Shown piece by piece: positions 29,801 through 39,500 of a stretch of DNA of 64,000 nucleotides. Positions within the stretch are counted from its first letter, which is position 1. Each line of letters begins with the position of its first letter. The notes under the pieces were generated by a model. The model did no database searches, had not been told where the DNA came from, and saw nothing but the letters and a program-made list of their open reading frames with translations. This stretch comes from Pseudomonas putida. Lineage in GTDB: Bacteria > Pseudomonadota > Gammaproteobacteria > Pseudomonadales > Pseudomonadaceae. The stretch lies in contig NZ_CP113097.1 in NCBI RefSeq assembly GCF_026625125.1, positions 3,100,001 through 3,164,000 of the forward strand. The letters run 5' to 3'. The translations under genes and the position numbers were made by a program.

Positions 29801-30623
29801 GCTCCGGGCTGGACATGGCAAAGCCCGTGGTATTGATCAGGACCTCGGCCCCCACTTCGTCCAGCCAGTTCTCGACCTGCTCCAGGCAGGCGCTTTCCTT
29901 GAGGCTGGCAACGGCGATCGGCAACGGATTGAGGCCCGCCGCCTGCAGGCGCTGGCAAAACACGTCGATGAACGCGGTATTGGCGGCCTGCAGGTGCGAG
30001 CGGTAGAACAGCAGTGGTGCTACCGGGTGCTCCGGGTGCCACTGGCCGAACCAGTCCTTGAGCGTCGCAGTGGGGGTGCCGGGGTGATACACCGACGTGC
30101 GTGGCAACGGTTGCGGTGCATCCCAGCTGTAATCGCGGCCCAGCCACTGGCTGGCCAGGTATTTGAACAGGTTGATGGCATTGGCCTTGCCCCCTTGGCG
30201 CAGGTAATGCCAAAGGTGCTCGGCTGGCTCCCCGGTGATGCTGCCCAGCCCGGTCAACTCCGGGTCGGGGCGGTCGTCACCGGGCACCAGGATCAACTGC
30301 ACCCCGCGCGAAGCCAGTTCGACCAGCTGTTGCACACCATAGCGCCAGTAGCCCACGCCACCGTGCAACGACACCAGGATCACCTTGGCGTGGCGCAGCA
30401 CCTGGTCGACATAAAGGTCGACGGAGGCATGGTTCTGCACCTGCATGGGGTTGGCCAGGCGCAGGCTGGGGTAGTCGTCCGGCAGTTGCTCGGCGGTTTC
30501 AGCGAGCAATGCCAAGTGCGAGTCGCCGCTGCAGAGAATCACCAGCTCGGCGGGTGTCTGGCCGAAGTCGGCGATGCTGTCGTCCGGCACGAAACCGCCG
30601 GGCTGGGTCCGCAGCAAGTGCAT
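26862..30623 (-). CDS. cobN: Cobaltochelatase large subunit CobN
   Basis: 1253 residues, normal for CobN. The N-terminal half has [12 protein letters not shown] and [19 protein letters not shown]; the central region has [25 protein letters not shown], the metal-site segment of the CobN/BchH family; the end has [19 protein letters not shown] and [19 protein letters not shown]. It inserts Co2+ into hydrogenobyrinic acid a,c-diamide in the aerobic pathway. Three bases separate it from cobW and one from the ChlI-like gene, so all are one operon. Confidence 0.97.
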   Translation of the reverse strand: [1253 protein letters not shown]

Positions 30624-30626
30624 GGG

Positions 30627-31694
30627 TCAGGCGCCCAGTGCCTGGCGCAGACGAGCTTCCAGCTGTGCGGCGTCAAGGTCTTGGCCGATCAGCACGAGGC
30701 GGGTGACGCGCGGCTCATCGGCACGCCAGGCGCGGTCGAAGTGCTTGTCGAAACGGGTACCTACGCCCTGCACCAGCAGGCGCATGGGCTTGCCAGGAAT
30801 GGCTGCGAAGCCTTTGGCACGGAGGATGCCGAATTCCACCACCAGTTGGGTCAGGGCGTCGAGCAGCAGCGCTTCGTCGGCCTCTGGCAGGTCGATGGAG
30901 ATGGAGTCGAAGGCATCATGGTCGTGGTCGTCGTGGTCTTCGCCGTCGTGATGCGAATCATGGTGGGTGCGGCGGCCATCGATGTGCGCTTCGGACTCTG
31001 CGCCGACGCCCAGCAGCACGTTCAGCGGCAGGCGGCCGCTGCTGGCCTCGACTACCTTGACCGCGGGCGGCAATTCATCGGCCACTTCAGCGCGGACTTT
31101 CGCCAGGCCTTCGGCGTCGATCAGGTCGGCTTTGTTCAGTACCACCAGATCGGCACTGGCCAGTTGATCGGCGAACAGTTCGTGCAGCGGCGACTCGTGG
31201 TCCAGGTTGGGGTCGAGCTTGCGTTGGGCGTCGACCTGGTCTGGGTAGGCGGCGAAGGTACCGGCGGCGACAGCCGGGCTGTCGACCACGGTAATCACCG
31301 CGTCGACGGTGCAGGCGTTGCGGATTTCGGGCCACTGGAAGGCTTGCACAAGGGGCTTTGGCAGTGCCAGACCGCTGGTTTCGATGAGGATATGGTCGAG
31401 GTCGCCACGGCGCGCCACCAGTTCACGCATGACCGGGAAGAATTCTTCCTGAACGGTGCAGCAGAGGCAGCCGTTGGCCAGTTCGTAGACGCGGCCGCTG
31501 GCTTCTTCTTCGGTGCAGCCGATGCTGCATTGTTTGAGGATTTCGCCGTCGATGCCGAGTTCGCCGAACTCGTTGACGATGACTGCGATGCGGCGGCCTT
31601 GGGCGTTGTCGAGCATGTGCCGGAGCAAGGTGGTCTTGCCCGAGCCGAGGAAGCCGGTGACGATGGTGACGGGGAGCTTGGCCAGTGTTTTCAT
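30627..31694 (-). CDS. cobW: CobW family metal-trafficking GTPase
   Basis: 355 residues from the ATG of MKTLAKLPVTIVTG; an upstream in-frame codon lies in the leader. Walker A GFLGSGKTT, the metal-binding CxCC motif in NGCLCCTVQ, and a His/Asp-rich loop (RRTHHDSHHDGEDHDDHDH) before the C-terminal CobW domain. G3E GTPases of this group load Co2+ onto client enzymes; here the client is probably CobN. First gene after the minus-strand cobalamin riboswitch. Confidence 0.95.
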   Translation of the reverse strand: MKTLAKLPVTIVTGFLGSGKTTLLRHMLDNAQGRRIAVIVNEFGELGIDGEILKQCSIGCTEEEASGRVYELANGCLCCTVQEEFFPVMRELVARRGDLDHILIETSGLALPKPLVQAFQWPEIRNACTVDAVITVVDSPAVAAGTFAAYPDQVDAQRKLDPNLDHESPLHELFADQLASADLVVLNKADLIDAEGLAKVRAEVADELPPAVKVVEASSGRLPLNVLLGVGAESEAHIDGRRTHHDSHHDGEDHDDHDHDAFDSISIDLPEADEALLLDALTQLVVEFGILRAKGFAAIPGKPMRLLVQGVGTRFDKHFDRAWRADEPRVTRLVLIGQDLDAAQLEARLRQALGA

Positions 31695-31804
31695 GTCGCG
31701 TTGCCCTTGGCAGGATGGCGCGGGCATGCGGGACGAAAGCCGCGGTCGGACCGGCCGGGCTCGTTCGCCACCGGATCACCCCGCCCGGTTGATAGTCGAA
31801 AACG

Positions 31805-31995
31805 TTGCGAGGCAGGTCTCCTGGCTTGCACCGTTGCGGCCCTTTCGATCAAGGGGCTGGCGGGATGACGCCTTCCCGCGCTCAGGCGCAGTGGCTGTGT
31901 CGATCCGTTACCGGTGCTTACAGTTGCGGGGGCAGCCGCGGCTTGTACCGCGTTCCCGTCTTAGCTTCGGCCTGGCCGAAGAACCTCGAAGCGGC
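31805..31995 (-). ncRNA. Cobalamin riboswitch upstream of cobW
   Basis: Read on the minus strand: GGGAACGCGGTACAAGCC, GCTGCCCCCGCAACTGTAAG, GCCACTG, GGGAAGGCG, then the B12 box AGCCAGGAGACCTGCC at 31826-31810. All conserved cobalamin aptamer blocks are present in order. It ends about 110 bases before cobW and should shut the operon off when adenosylcobalamin is plentiful. Confidence 0.95.
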
Positions 31996-32060
31996 AAGGC
32001 TACGCGGGGGGTGGCAGGTGGTCAACTGTTGACGCGCCCGTCCCCCCCCTACGCAATGAA

Positions 32061-32186
32061 CCAAGCCCAAGCCCAAGCCCTGCCCCTGCCCCTGCTCTTG
32101 CTCTTGCTCTTGCTCTTGCTCTTGCTCTTGCTCTTGCTCTTGCTCTTGCTCTTGCTCTTGCTCTTGCTCTTGCTCTTGCTCTTGAT
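32061..32186. repeat. Hexamer microsatellite CTTGCT, left of the palindrome
   Basis: About 21 units in strict 6-base register: three CCAAGC, two CCTGCC, one CCTGCT, then fourteen perfect CTTGCT (32097-32180) and CTTGAT. Translated on the minus strand it gives Glu-Gln repeats in a spurious ORF. It lies between the palindrome and the cobW riboswitch. Confidence 0.95.
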
Positions 32187-32211
32187 TTTCTAGCGCGCAA
32201 GTGCAGGCACC

Positions 32212-32823
32212 GCAGATTGCGACTTCAGGAGGCCGAGCGCAGGTCTTGCGGAGGGAGGTGACGGGCATGGATGCCCGTCAAGCGCTTCGGCCCATGGATG
32301 GGCCGTGAGCGCGGTCCTCCCGGGAGCAAGGCCGGAGCGAGGGAACCCCGAAGCGCAGCGTAGGGGCCGGATGATAGGAGCCAGCCTTTTTTGGTTACTT
32401 TTTGGGGCGTTTGCCAAAAAGTGACCCGCCGTAAGGGCGGAAAGGTGAGTGAGCGTCGCCATAGCAAATGGATATGCCCAGATGAATCAAAACCCCAGCA
32501 TGAGCTTGTGGCTTGTGGCTTGCGGCTTGCGGCTTGCGGCTTGCGGCTTTCAGCTAGCGTGAATATCCATTTGCCGGGGCGGCGCTGAATCACCTTTCCG
32601 CCCTTACGGCGGGTCCCTTTTTGTCTTGGCAAAAAGGAACCAAAAAACCGCCCGCTCCCATCATCCGGCCCCTACGCTTCGCTTCGGGGTTCCCTCACTC
32701 CGGCCTTGCTCCCGGGAAGACCGCGCTCACGGCCCATCCATGGGCCGAAGCGCTTGACGGGCATCCATGCCCGTCACCTCCCTCCGCAAGACCTCCGTTC
32801 GGCCTCCTGAAGTCGCAATCTGC
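32212..32823. repeat. Long imperfect palindrome, arms about 265 bp
   Basis: The left arm (32212-32477) and right arm (32561-32823) are reverse complements with scattered mismatches and a few small indels; I estimate about 90 percent identity by eye. Both arms contain nested short palindromes (GACGGGCAT/ATGCCCGTC and CGGCCCAT/ATGGGCCG). Near the inner ends lie a TTTTTGGTT/GCCAAAAAG-type stretch and CCCGCCGTAAGGGCGG. The 83-bp apex holds the heptamer repeat. No transposase or credible ORF is inside; short ORFs here are artefacts of the repeat. Confidence 0.92.
32504..32549. repeat. Heptamer microsatellite GCTTGYG at the palindrome apex
   Basis: Six contiguous seven-base units, two GCTTGTG then four GCTTGCG, plus a partial unit, in the spacer between the palindrome arms. 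Confidence 0.95.
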
Positions 32824-32872
32824 AGCGTCTGATCTATCGCGCACTGAAAAGCAAAGGCAAGAGCAAAAGCAA

Positions 32873-32919
<47 letters not shown>

Positions 32920-32984
32920 GGAAATCGTGGCATGCGATTAGGGCTGCGATTGACGCAAACCCTGCCCCGTGCTCTCCTTGCACC

Positions 32985-33190
32985 TTACGTTCAGGTGCCC
33001 CCATCGGGGGTGAAACGGGAAACCGGTGCGTCGCAGGCCCTCGATCAGGGCCGGACAATCCCGGTGCTGCCCCCGCAACGGTAAGCGAGCGAAGCGTCTA
33101 GACCACTGTGCCACGCCATCCGGCATGGGAAGGTGACGCTTTACCAGGAGCCCTGCTCCTCCTCGCAAGCCCGGAGACCGGCCTGGCGTT
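32985..33190 (+). ncRNA. Cobalamin riboswitch upstream of cbtB
   Basis: TTCAGGTGCCCCC, GAAACGGGAAACCGGTG, GCTGCCCCCGCAACGGTAAG, CCACTG, GGGAAGGTGACGC and the B12 box AAGCCCGGAGACCGGCCTGG (33167-33186) occur in the normal order. The leader continues 120 bases to cbtB. It is expected to repress cobalt uptake and synthesis genes when cobalamin is sufficient. Confidence 0.96.
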
Positions 33191-33309
33191 CATGAACACC
33201 CCGCGGTGGGCGGGCGCTGTCGCATTTCTCTGGGCCACCCAAGCCCGGGGCTGCCGCGCTTGCCTGTTGCTCAATAAGCACAATGCCCCACAAAGCAGAG
33301 GAACGCGTC

Positions 33310-33495
33310 ATGCCCGTCACCAGCGCCAAACACGGTATCGCCACCCCCGTCACCCTCAGCCAGCGCGTGGTCATCGCCACCGCTGCCAGCCTGTTGGGCC
33401 TGTGCCTGATCTACTTTGCCGGCTTCTCACACATCGAGGCGGTACACAACGCCGCCCACGACACCCGCCACAGCGCCGCATTCCCTTGCCACTGA
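33310..33495 (+). CDS. cbtB: Cobalt transporter subunit CbtB
   Basis: 61 residues from the ATG after AGAGGAA; an ATG 27 bases earlier lacks a good site. One membrane helix (VVIATAASLLGLCLIYFAGF) and the CbtB His-rich tail HNAAHDTRHSAAFPCH that is thought to bind cobalt. Works with CbtA, encoded 9 bases downstream. Confidence 0.93.
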   Translation: MPVTSAKHGIATPVTLSQRVVIATAASLLGLCLIYFAGFSHIEAVHNAAHDTRHSAAFPCH

Positions 33496-33504
33496 GACCG
33501 CCCC

Positions 33505-34212
33505 ATGATCAAGCGCATCGCCCGCACCGCAGGCTTCAGCGGCCTGCTCGCAGCCCTGTTGTTGACCCTGCTGCAAAGCTTCTGGGTCGCACCGCTGATT
33601 CTTGAGGCAGAAACCTATGAATCGGCAGCCCCCGCCGCCGAACACCACCACGATAGCCAGGCAACCGCCGGGCATGAACACGCCGCGGCGCACGAACACA
33701 GCGCAGAGGCGTGGTCACCAGAGGATGGCTGGCAACGCATCCTCTCCACCACCGGAGGCAACCTGGTCGTAGCCGTCGGCTTTGCCTTGATCCTTGCCGC
33801 GCTGTACAGCCTGCGCGAACCCAACCGCGTCACCACCGGCGCATTGTGGGGCTTGGCCGGCTTCGCCGTGTTCTGCCTGGCACCCACCTTGGGCCTGCCG
33901 CCAGAGCTACCAGGCACCGCCGCGGCCGACCTCGGCCAGCGCCAGAGCTGGTGGATTGGCACGGCCGCCGCAACCGCATTGGGGCTTGCTTTGCTGGTGT
34001 TCCCGCGTCATTGGCTGCTCAAGGCCTGCGGCGCCGTGTTGCTGGTAGTCCCGCACGTGATCGGTGCTCCGCAACCCGACGTTCACCGAAGCCTGGCCCC
34101 AGAAGCGCTGGAAACCCAATTCAAGATCGCGTCGTGGGTAACCAACGCTGCCTTCTGGTTGGCCCTGGGCCTGCTCAGCGCCTGGTTGTACCGCCGCTCC
34201 AGCCAGGCCTGA
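33505..34212 (+). CDS. cbtA: Cobalt transporter subunit CbtA
   Basis: 235 residues, about five membrane helices, with a His-rich external loop after the first (EHHHDSQATAGHEHAAAHEHS) as in other CbtA proteins. LAPTLGLPPELPG and VLLVVPHVIGAPQP are family segments. With CbtB it imports Co2+ under B12-riboswitch control. Its stop overlaps the start of cobE. Confidence 0.94.
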   Translation: MIKRIARTAGFSGLLAALLLTLLQSFWVAPLILEAETYESAAPAAEHHHDSQATAGHEHAAAHEHSAEAWSPEDGWQRILSTTGGNLVVAVGFALILAALYSLREPNRVTTGALWGLAGFAVFCLAPTLGLPPELPGTAAADLGQRQSWWIGTAAATALGLALLVFPRHWLLKACGAVLLVVPHVIGAPQPDVHRSLAPEALETQFKIASWVTNAAFWLALGLLSAWLYRRSSQA

Positions 34213-34622
34213 TGGCAAGCCAATGCACACTGCCGGCGCTCTACGCCGGCTTTGGTTGCCGCCGGGGCTGCCCGGTGGAGGCCCTCGACGAACTGCTACA
34301 CCAGGCACTGCATAGCCACGGGCTGACGCTGGCGGCGCTGCGAGGCATCGCCAGCATCACAGCGAAAGCGGACGAACCCGGCCTGCGACAACTCGCCGAA
34401 CGTCACGACCTGCCCCTTTTGGTGTTCGCACCCTCGCAACTGCAGGCATACGAGCCGCAACTGAGCCACCGCTCTGCGGTAGCATTCGCCCACAGCGGTT
34501 GCTGGGGCGTGGCGGAGAGCGCAGCCCTGGCCCTGGCCGATCATGAATGTGGCAACGCCGCGCTCGTGGTCACGCGGCAAACCCTTGGCGGCGCTACCCT
34601 CGCCCTCGCCAGCGGCGGATAA
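34212..34622 (+). CDS. cobE: Cobalamin biosynthesis protein CobE (CbiG C-terminal domain family)
   Basis: 136 residues, start overlapping the cbtA stop. YAGFGCRRGCPVEALDELLHQAL, ASITAKADEPGLRQLAERH and a terminal GNAALVVTRQTLGGATLALA match the CobE/CbiG C-terminal fold. CobE is required in the aerobic pathway though its catalytic role is not defined; it is often beside or fused to CobJ or CobM. Confidence 0.9.
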   Translation: MASQCTLPALYAGFGCRRGCPVEALDELLHQALHSHGLTLAALRGIASITAKADEPGLRQLAERHDLPLLVFAPSQLQAYEPQLSHRSAVAFAHSGCWGVAESAALALADHECGNAALVVTRQTLGGATLALASGG

Positions 34623-34653
34623 TTGTTTCACCATTCACCTGCAAGGATTTTCC

Positions 34654-35406
34654 ATGACGGTCTACTTCATCGGCGCCGGCCCAGGCGACCCGGAATTGAT
34701 CACGGTCAAAGGGCAGCGCCTGATTCGTCAGTGCCCAGTGATCATCTACGCCGGCTCGCTGGTGCCCGCTGCCGTGCTCGAAGGGCACCAGGCCCAGACC
34801 GTGATAAACAGCGCCGAACTGCACCTGGAGCAGATCGTTGCGGCCATGCACGCGGCACATGAACAGGGCCAGGATGTCGCCCGTGTCCACAGCGGCGATC
34901 CCAGCTTGTATGGTGCCATCGGCGAACAGATCCGCCACCTGCGCGAGCTGGGCATCGACTACCAGATCATTTCGGGCGTAACCGCTACCGCCGCCAGTGC
35001 CGCTTTGCTGGGCTGCGAACTGACCCTGCCTGAGGTGGCACAGACGGTCATCCTGACCCGCTACGGTGACAGCTCGCCCATGCCGGCAGGCGAACAACTG
35101 GGCGACCTGGCACGTCATGGCTGCACCTTGGCGATCCACCTCGGCGTGAAACACCTGGCACGAATCGTCGATGAGCTTGTTCCTTATTACGGCGCAGACT
35201 GCCCCGTGGCCGTTGTTCACCGGGCCACCTGGCCCGATCAGGACTGGGTACGGGGCACCCTCCACGATATCGTCGAGCAGGTAGCCGCGAAGGGTTTTCG
35301 TCGCACCGCGCTGATCCTCGTCGGGCATGTGCTGGGTGATGCGCCGTTCGCCGAATCAGCCCTGTACCGTGCCGGGCATGCGCACCTCTATCGCCAGGGC
35401 AGTTGA
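34654..35406 (+). CDS. cobM: Precorrin-4 C11-methyltransferase
   Basis: 250 residues; start ATG after CAAGGA. Tetrapyrrole methylase fold with the SAM loop YFIGAGPGDPELITVKG at the N-terminus, VHSGDPSLYGAI, ISGVTATAASAALLGCELTLP and VVHRATWPDQ. CobM methylates C11 of precorrin-4 with S-adenosylmethionine. Last recognised gene of the cbtBA-cobEM operon. Confidence 0.96.
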   Translation: MTVYFIGAGPGDPELITVKGQRLIRQCPVIIYAGSLVPAAVLEGHQAQTVINSAELHLEQIVAAMHAAHEQGQDVARVHSGDPSLYGAIGEQIRHLRELGIDYQIISGVTATAASAALLGCELTLPEVAQTVILTRYGDSSPMPAGEQLGDLARHGCTLAIHLGVKHLARIVDELVPYYGADCPVAVVHRATWPDQDWVRGTLHDIVEQVAAKGFRRTALILVGHVLGDAPFAESALYRAGHAHLYRQGS

Positions 35407-35472
35407 ACATTGCCAAGCCGATCCCCGCCATAGCAGACTCCAGGCTCCATCCCGCGGACCGGAGTCGCCCCC

Positions 35473-35715
35473 ATGCTGGAACTACGTCCCAATTGCGAAT
35501 GCTGCAACGCCGATCTGCCGGGCGACAGCCCTGACGCGCTGATCTGCTCGTTCGAATGCACATTCTGCAAGCGCTGTGCACAAACCCACTTCCAGGGCCG
35601 CTGCCCAAACTGCTCAGGTCAATTGGTCGCACGCCCCACCCGGGTCGGCACCGCCTTGCGCAACAACCCGCCTGCCACAGCGCGCGTGCTCAAGCCCCAC
35701 GCCCGCTGTGCCTGA
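35473..35715 (+). CDS. DUF1272 small Cys-rich protein
   Basis: 80 residues with zinc-ribbon-like cysteine pairs: NCECCNADLP, CSFECTFCKRCA and CPNCSGQL, followed by a basic, unstructured tail. It matches the DUF1272 family, function unknown. It follows cobM by 66 bases on the same strand but is not known as a cobalamin gene, so association is uncertain. Confidence 0.88.
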   Translation: MLELRPNCECCNADLPGDSPDALICSFECTFCKRCAQTHFQGRCPNCSGQLVARPTRVGTALRNNPPATARVLKPHARCA

Positions 35716-35940
35716 GCAACCTGCAGCCCCAAGCATCGTCGAAACATACCCCGGCGATGCTTGTTCTCAGCCGATTTTGTAGGACTTTTCAACAAAGTCG
35801 TCCCCCTTACTCAACACATCTATACTCGCCATTACCAAGGAACCGGAATGGACGTATCGTGCTGCGCTGCAGAAAGATCTTGCAGACGTATTCCTGATTA
35901 GCCTTAGGAAACGGACCACATTCCGACAGGAGTTAGCCTC

Positions 35941-36555
35941 ATGACAACCGTGCTGATCGTTGACGATCACTCTACCGTTCGATTTGCCCTGCGCATGCTG
36001 CTTGAGCGCGAGCGCTTCAAAGTTGTGGGTGAAGTCGACAACGGTAGCGAAGTGGCGCAGGTAGCACGCAACCTGCGCCCCGATGTGGTAGTGCTGGACA
36101 TCGGGCTTCCCGGCCTCGACGGTATGGAAGTCATCAAACGCCTGCAGCAGCTTGAACACGCCCCCAGGATCATGGTCCTGACCGGGCAGGCCTCGGAACT
36201 GTACGTACGCCGCTGCCTGGACGCCGGTATCGGCGCTTTCGTAACCAAAGATGAAGATCTCGATGCCGTCGTCTTTGCCATGAAAGCCCTGGTCAAAGGG
36301 TACTCGACCTTCCCGCAGATGTCGGTGAACAGCAACACGCTGGATAGCGAGCAAGGGCGCCTGAGCAGCCTGTCGAATCGGGAGATGGAAGTGCTTCGGC
36401 GCCTGGCCCGTGGCGAGAACAACAAGAACATCGGCCATTGCATGAACCTCAGCGCCAAGACCATCAGCACTTACCGTGGGCGCATCATGGACAAGCTCAA
36501 GACAGAATCATTGGTAGAAATGGTCGACCTGGCCAAACGCAACAACGTCAACTAG
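35941..36555 (+). CDS. Response regulator, NarL/FixJ (LuxR) family
   Basis: 204 residues. Receiver domain 1-120 with acidic VDDH and phosphoacceptor Asp in VVVLDIGLPG (about residue 57), Thr in MVLTGQAS, Lys in FVTKDED. C-terminal LuxR-type HTH: LSNREMEVLRRLARGENNKNIGHCMNLSAKTIS. Four bases before the hybrid kinase gene; together they mirror BvgA/BvgS and EvgA/EvgS. AGGAG lies upstream. Confidence 0.94.
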   Translation: MTTVLIVDDHSTVRFALRMLLERERFKVVGEVDNGSEVAQVARNLRPDVVVLDIGLPGLDGMEVIKRLQQLEHAPRIMVLTGQASELYVRRCLDAGIGAFVTKDEDLDAVVFAMKALVKGYSTFPQMSVNSNTLDSEQGRLSSLSNREMEVLRRLARGENNKNIGHCMNLSAKTISTYRGRIMDKLKTESLVEMVDLAKRNNVN

Positions 36556-36559
36556 GCGC

Positions 36560-39500
36560 ATGATCGGCATGAGGTGCGTACTGCTGGCACTTTTGCTGGC
36601 CATTGGCATGGGTGGCTCGGTGCTCGCCACACCGGCAGAAGTGGAAACGCGGCAGTTGTTGGCGCGTTCTGTCAGCACCGCTTCACCACTGCAACTCGAT
36701 AGCCAGGACCGCCACTGGTTGCAGCAGCGCAAAGTCCTGCTGCTGGGCAGCTCGCGTCCCGATTACGCACCGTTCGAGATCAATATCAGCCCGACCGACT
36801 ATGAGGGCTTGAGCGCAGATTATGCCGGGCTCATCTCCGAACTTCTGGGAATACCGGTCGAGGTCAGGCGCTTTCCCAGCCGCCATGCCGCGATCGCAGC
36901 CTTGCGCGACGGCAAAATCGATTTGCTGGGCAGCTCCAACGGTTTCGAAGCGGCCGATGCCCAGTTGAGCCTGAGCCAGCCCTATGCAGACGATTTGCCA
37001 GTCATCGTGACCCGCGAAGGGCGCACCCTTAAAAACGACATGGACCTGAAAGACCTGCGCCTGGGCATGGTCGATCACTACCTGCCGAGTGAAACGGTCC
37101 GTGCGCTCTACCCCAACGCACAGTTGAGCCTCTATCGCTCGACCCTGGCTGGGCTGGCGGCGGTGGAAACGGGCGAGGTGGACGCCTATCTCGGGGATGC
37201 CATCAGCACCGACTTTCTGATTGGCAAAAGTTACCAGGGTACGGTGAAGATCGACCATTTCTGCCGTGGGCCAGCGGGCACCTTTTCCTTCGCCCTCGCC
37301 GATGACAACCCGCGCCTGCGCCGGCTGATCGACATGGCACTGGCAAGAATCACAGAAAGCGAACGCTTGAACATCCTGCGCCGCTGGACCAGTGGCAACA
37401 CCAGCCTGTTGCTCGAACGCCATCTGTCAGCACTTACCGATGAGGAACAGGCGTGGATAGAGCAGAACCCCACCGTCAGCGTACTGGTCGACACCGCACT
37501 TGCGCCGCTGACCTTCAACGATGCCAAACAGCAACCCAGCGGGATTACCATCGACCTGCTCAAGCAGATCACCCTGCGCACCGGGCTGACATTCAAGCTC
37601 ATCGAGCGCAACGCCGTGCAGACCATGATCGAGCAAGTGGCACGGGGCGAGGCGCAAATGATCGGGGCGCTGGGCTATGGTGGGCAGCGCCAGACGCAAC
37701 TGCGCTACACCCGCCCCTATCTGGTCAGCCCGAGAGTTCTGGTCACACGCAGCCAGGCGCCCTGGCCGCCACAGTCACGAACTCTGGAAGGCCAACGTAT
37801 CGCCCTGCTGCGTGGCTCACCTCTGCGAGCAGAAGTGCAACGCCAGCACCCCAAGGCGGTAGTGGTGGAAGTGAACAACCCGCTGGGCTTGATGGAAGCC
37901 GTTGCCAACGGCGATGCTGACGTCGCCTACAGTAGCCATATCAACGCCAAGTACTACATTACCCATGTGTTCAAAGACCAGCTACGCATAGCCACTGTGC
38001 TGGGTGATGACCCGGCGACGGCGGCGTTCGCCGTCGCCCCTGGCCAGCCGCAGTTGCAGGCCATTCTCGACAAAGCCCTGTTGAGCATCCCTCCCGAAGA
38101 ACTCGACCAACTGATCAATCGCTGGCGAATCAGCACGGTGGTCAGCGACAGCCCATGGCGCAACTACCGGACACTGGCATTGCAGGTGCTGGTGCTCTCT
38201 GCACTGCTGCTGGCCGGCGTGGTGTTCTGGAACAGTTACCTGCGCAAGCTGATAAATCAGCGTACTGAGGCACAACGCGCGTTACAGGCGCAATTGACCC
38301 TGAGCCGCGGCCTGCTCGAACAATTGCGCCAGGCCAAGGACGATGCCGAGCGGGCCAGCCATACCAAAAGCACGTTCCTGGCGACCATGAGCCACGAGAT
38401 CCGCACCCCGATGAACGCAGTCATCGGCTTGCTCGAGCTCGCGCTGGAAGATAGTCGCAAAGGCCACTGCGATGCTCAGGCCCTGCAGACCGCGCACGAT
38501 TCGGCCGTGGGCCTGCTGGGTTTGATTGGCGACATCCTGGATATTTCCCGCATCGAATCTGGCCACATGACCCTGCAGCCTGAGGCCACCGACCTGGTCG
38601 AACTGGTGCGCAGCACCGTGAGGGTCTTTGATGGCAATGCCCGCGTCAAGGGGCTGAGCCTGCACTGCTCGCTACCAGAAGGGCCCGCCTGGGTGTTGGC
38701 AGACGCGCTGAGGATCAAGCAGATTTTCTCCAACCTGTTGAGCAATGCGATCAAATTCACCGACCGCGGGGAGGTTCACGTAAGCCTGGCCCTCGAGCGG
38801 CTAACCGCCTGCAACAGCGCGCGCATCCAGTTGTGCGTGCGTGACACCGGGATAGGCATTGGCTCGGCAGACCAGGCGCGCCTGTTCAGCGCCTTTGTCC
38901 AGGCTGAGGGCCCACGGGCGCGGCAGGGTGCCGGGCTGGGGCTGGTGATCAGCCGCACGCTTGCCAACCTGATGGGCGGTACCCTTGAGCTGCAAAGCGT
39001 CGAAGGCGTAGGCACCAAAGTAGCGGTCGAGCTGCAACTGCCGACGTGCGAAGCACCCGCACCGGTGGAGCCCGCGGCACCTGGCCAAGGCGCTGAAAGC
39101 GGGCCTCTGAACATTCTGGTGGTGGATGACTACCCGGCCAACCTGCTGCTGCTGGAGAAGCAGCTCAATACATTGGGCCATCGAGTGACGGTGGCCGAAA
39201 ATGGCCAAACGGCCCTGGCCCTCTGGCAGGCTGAACGCTTCGACCTGGTCATCACCGACTGCAGCATGCCGATCATGGACGGCCATCAATTGGCACGCAG
39301 CATTCGCGCGCAGGAGCACGAACGGGGCCTGCCTGCCTGCACCATCCTTGGGGTCACCGCCAACGCCCAGACCCAAGAGCATGAGCGTTGCCTGGCCAGC
39401 GGCATGGACGACTGCCTGTTCAAACCGGTTGGGCTCAGTGCCCTGAAAGCCCATTTGCCGCAAGGCCAGGCCACTTCGACTGCACCACAGCCGAAGGCAA

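Noticed and set aside
28626..31868. 1080-residue plus-strand ORF
   Set aside because: Antisense of cobN and cobW and runs into the cobW riboswitch.
31918..32268. Minus-strand ORF with a long Glu-Gln repeat
   Set aside because: Translation of the CTTGCT microsatellite; it overlaps the riboswitch and has no start signals.
32212..32823. Insertion sequence or composite transposon
   Set aside because: No transposase, and the 83-bp spacer is too short to carry one; no target duplication identified.
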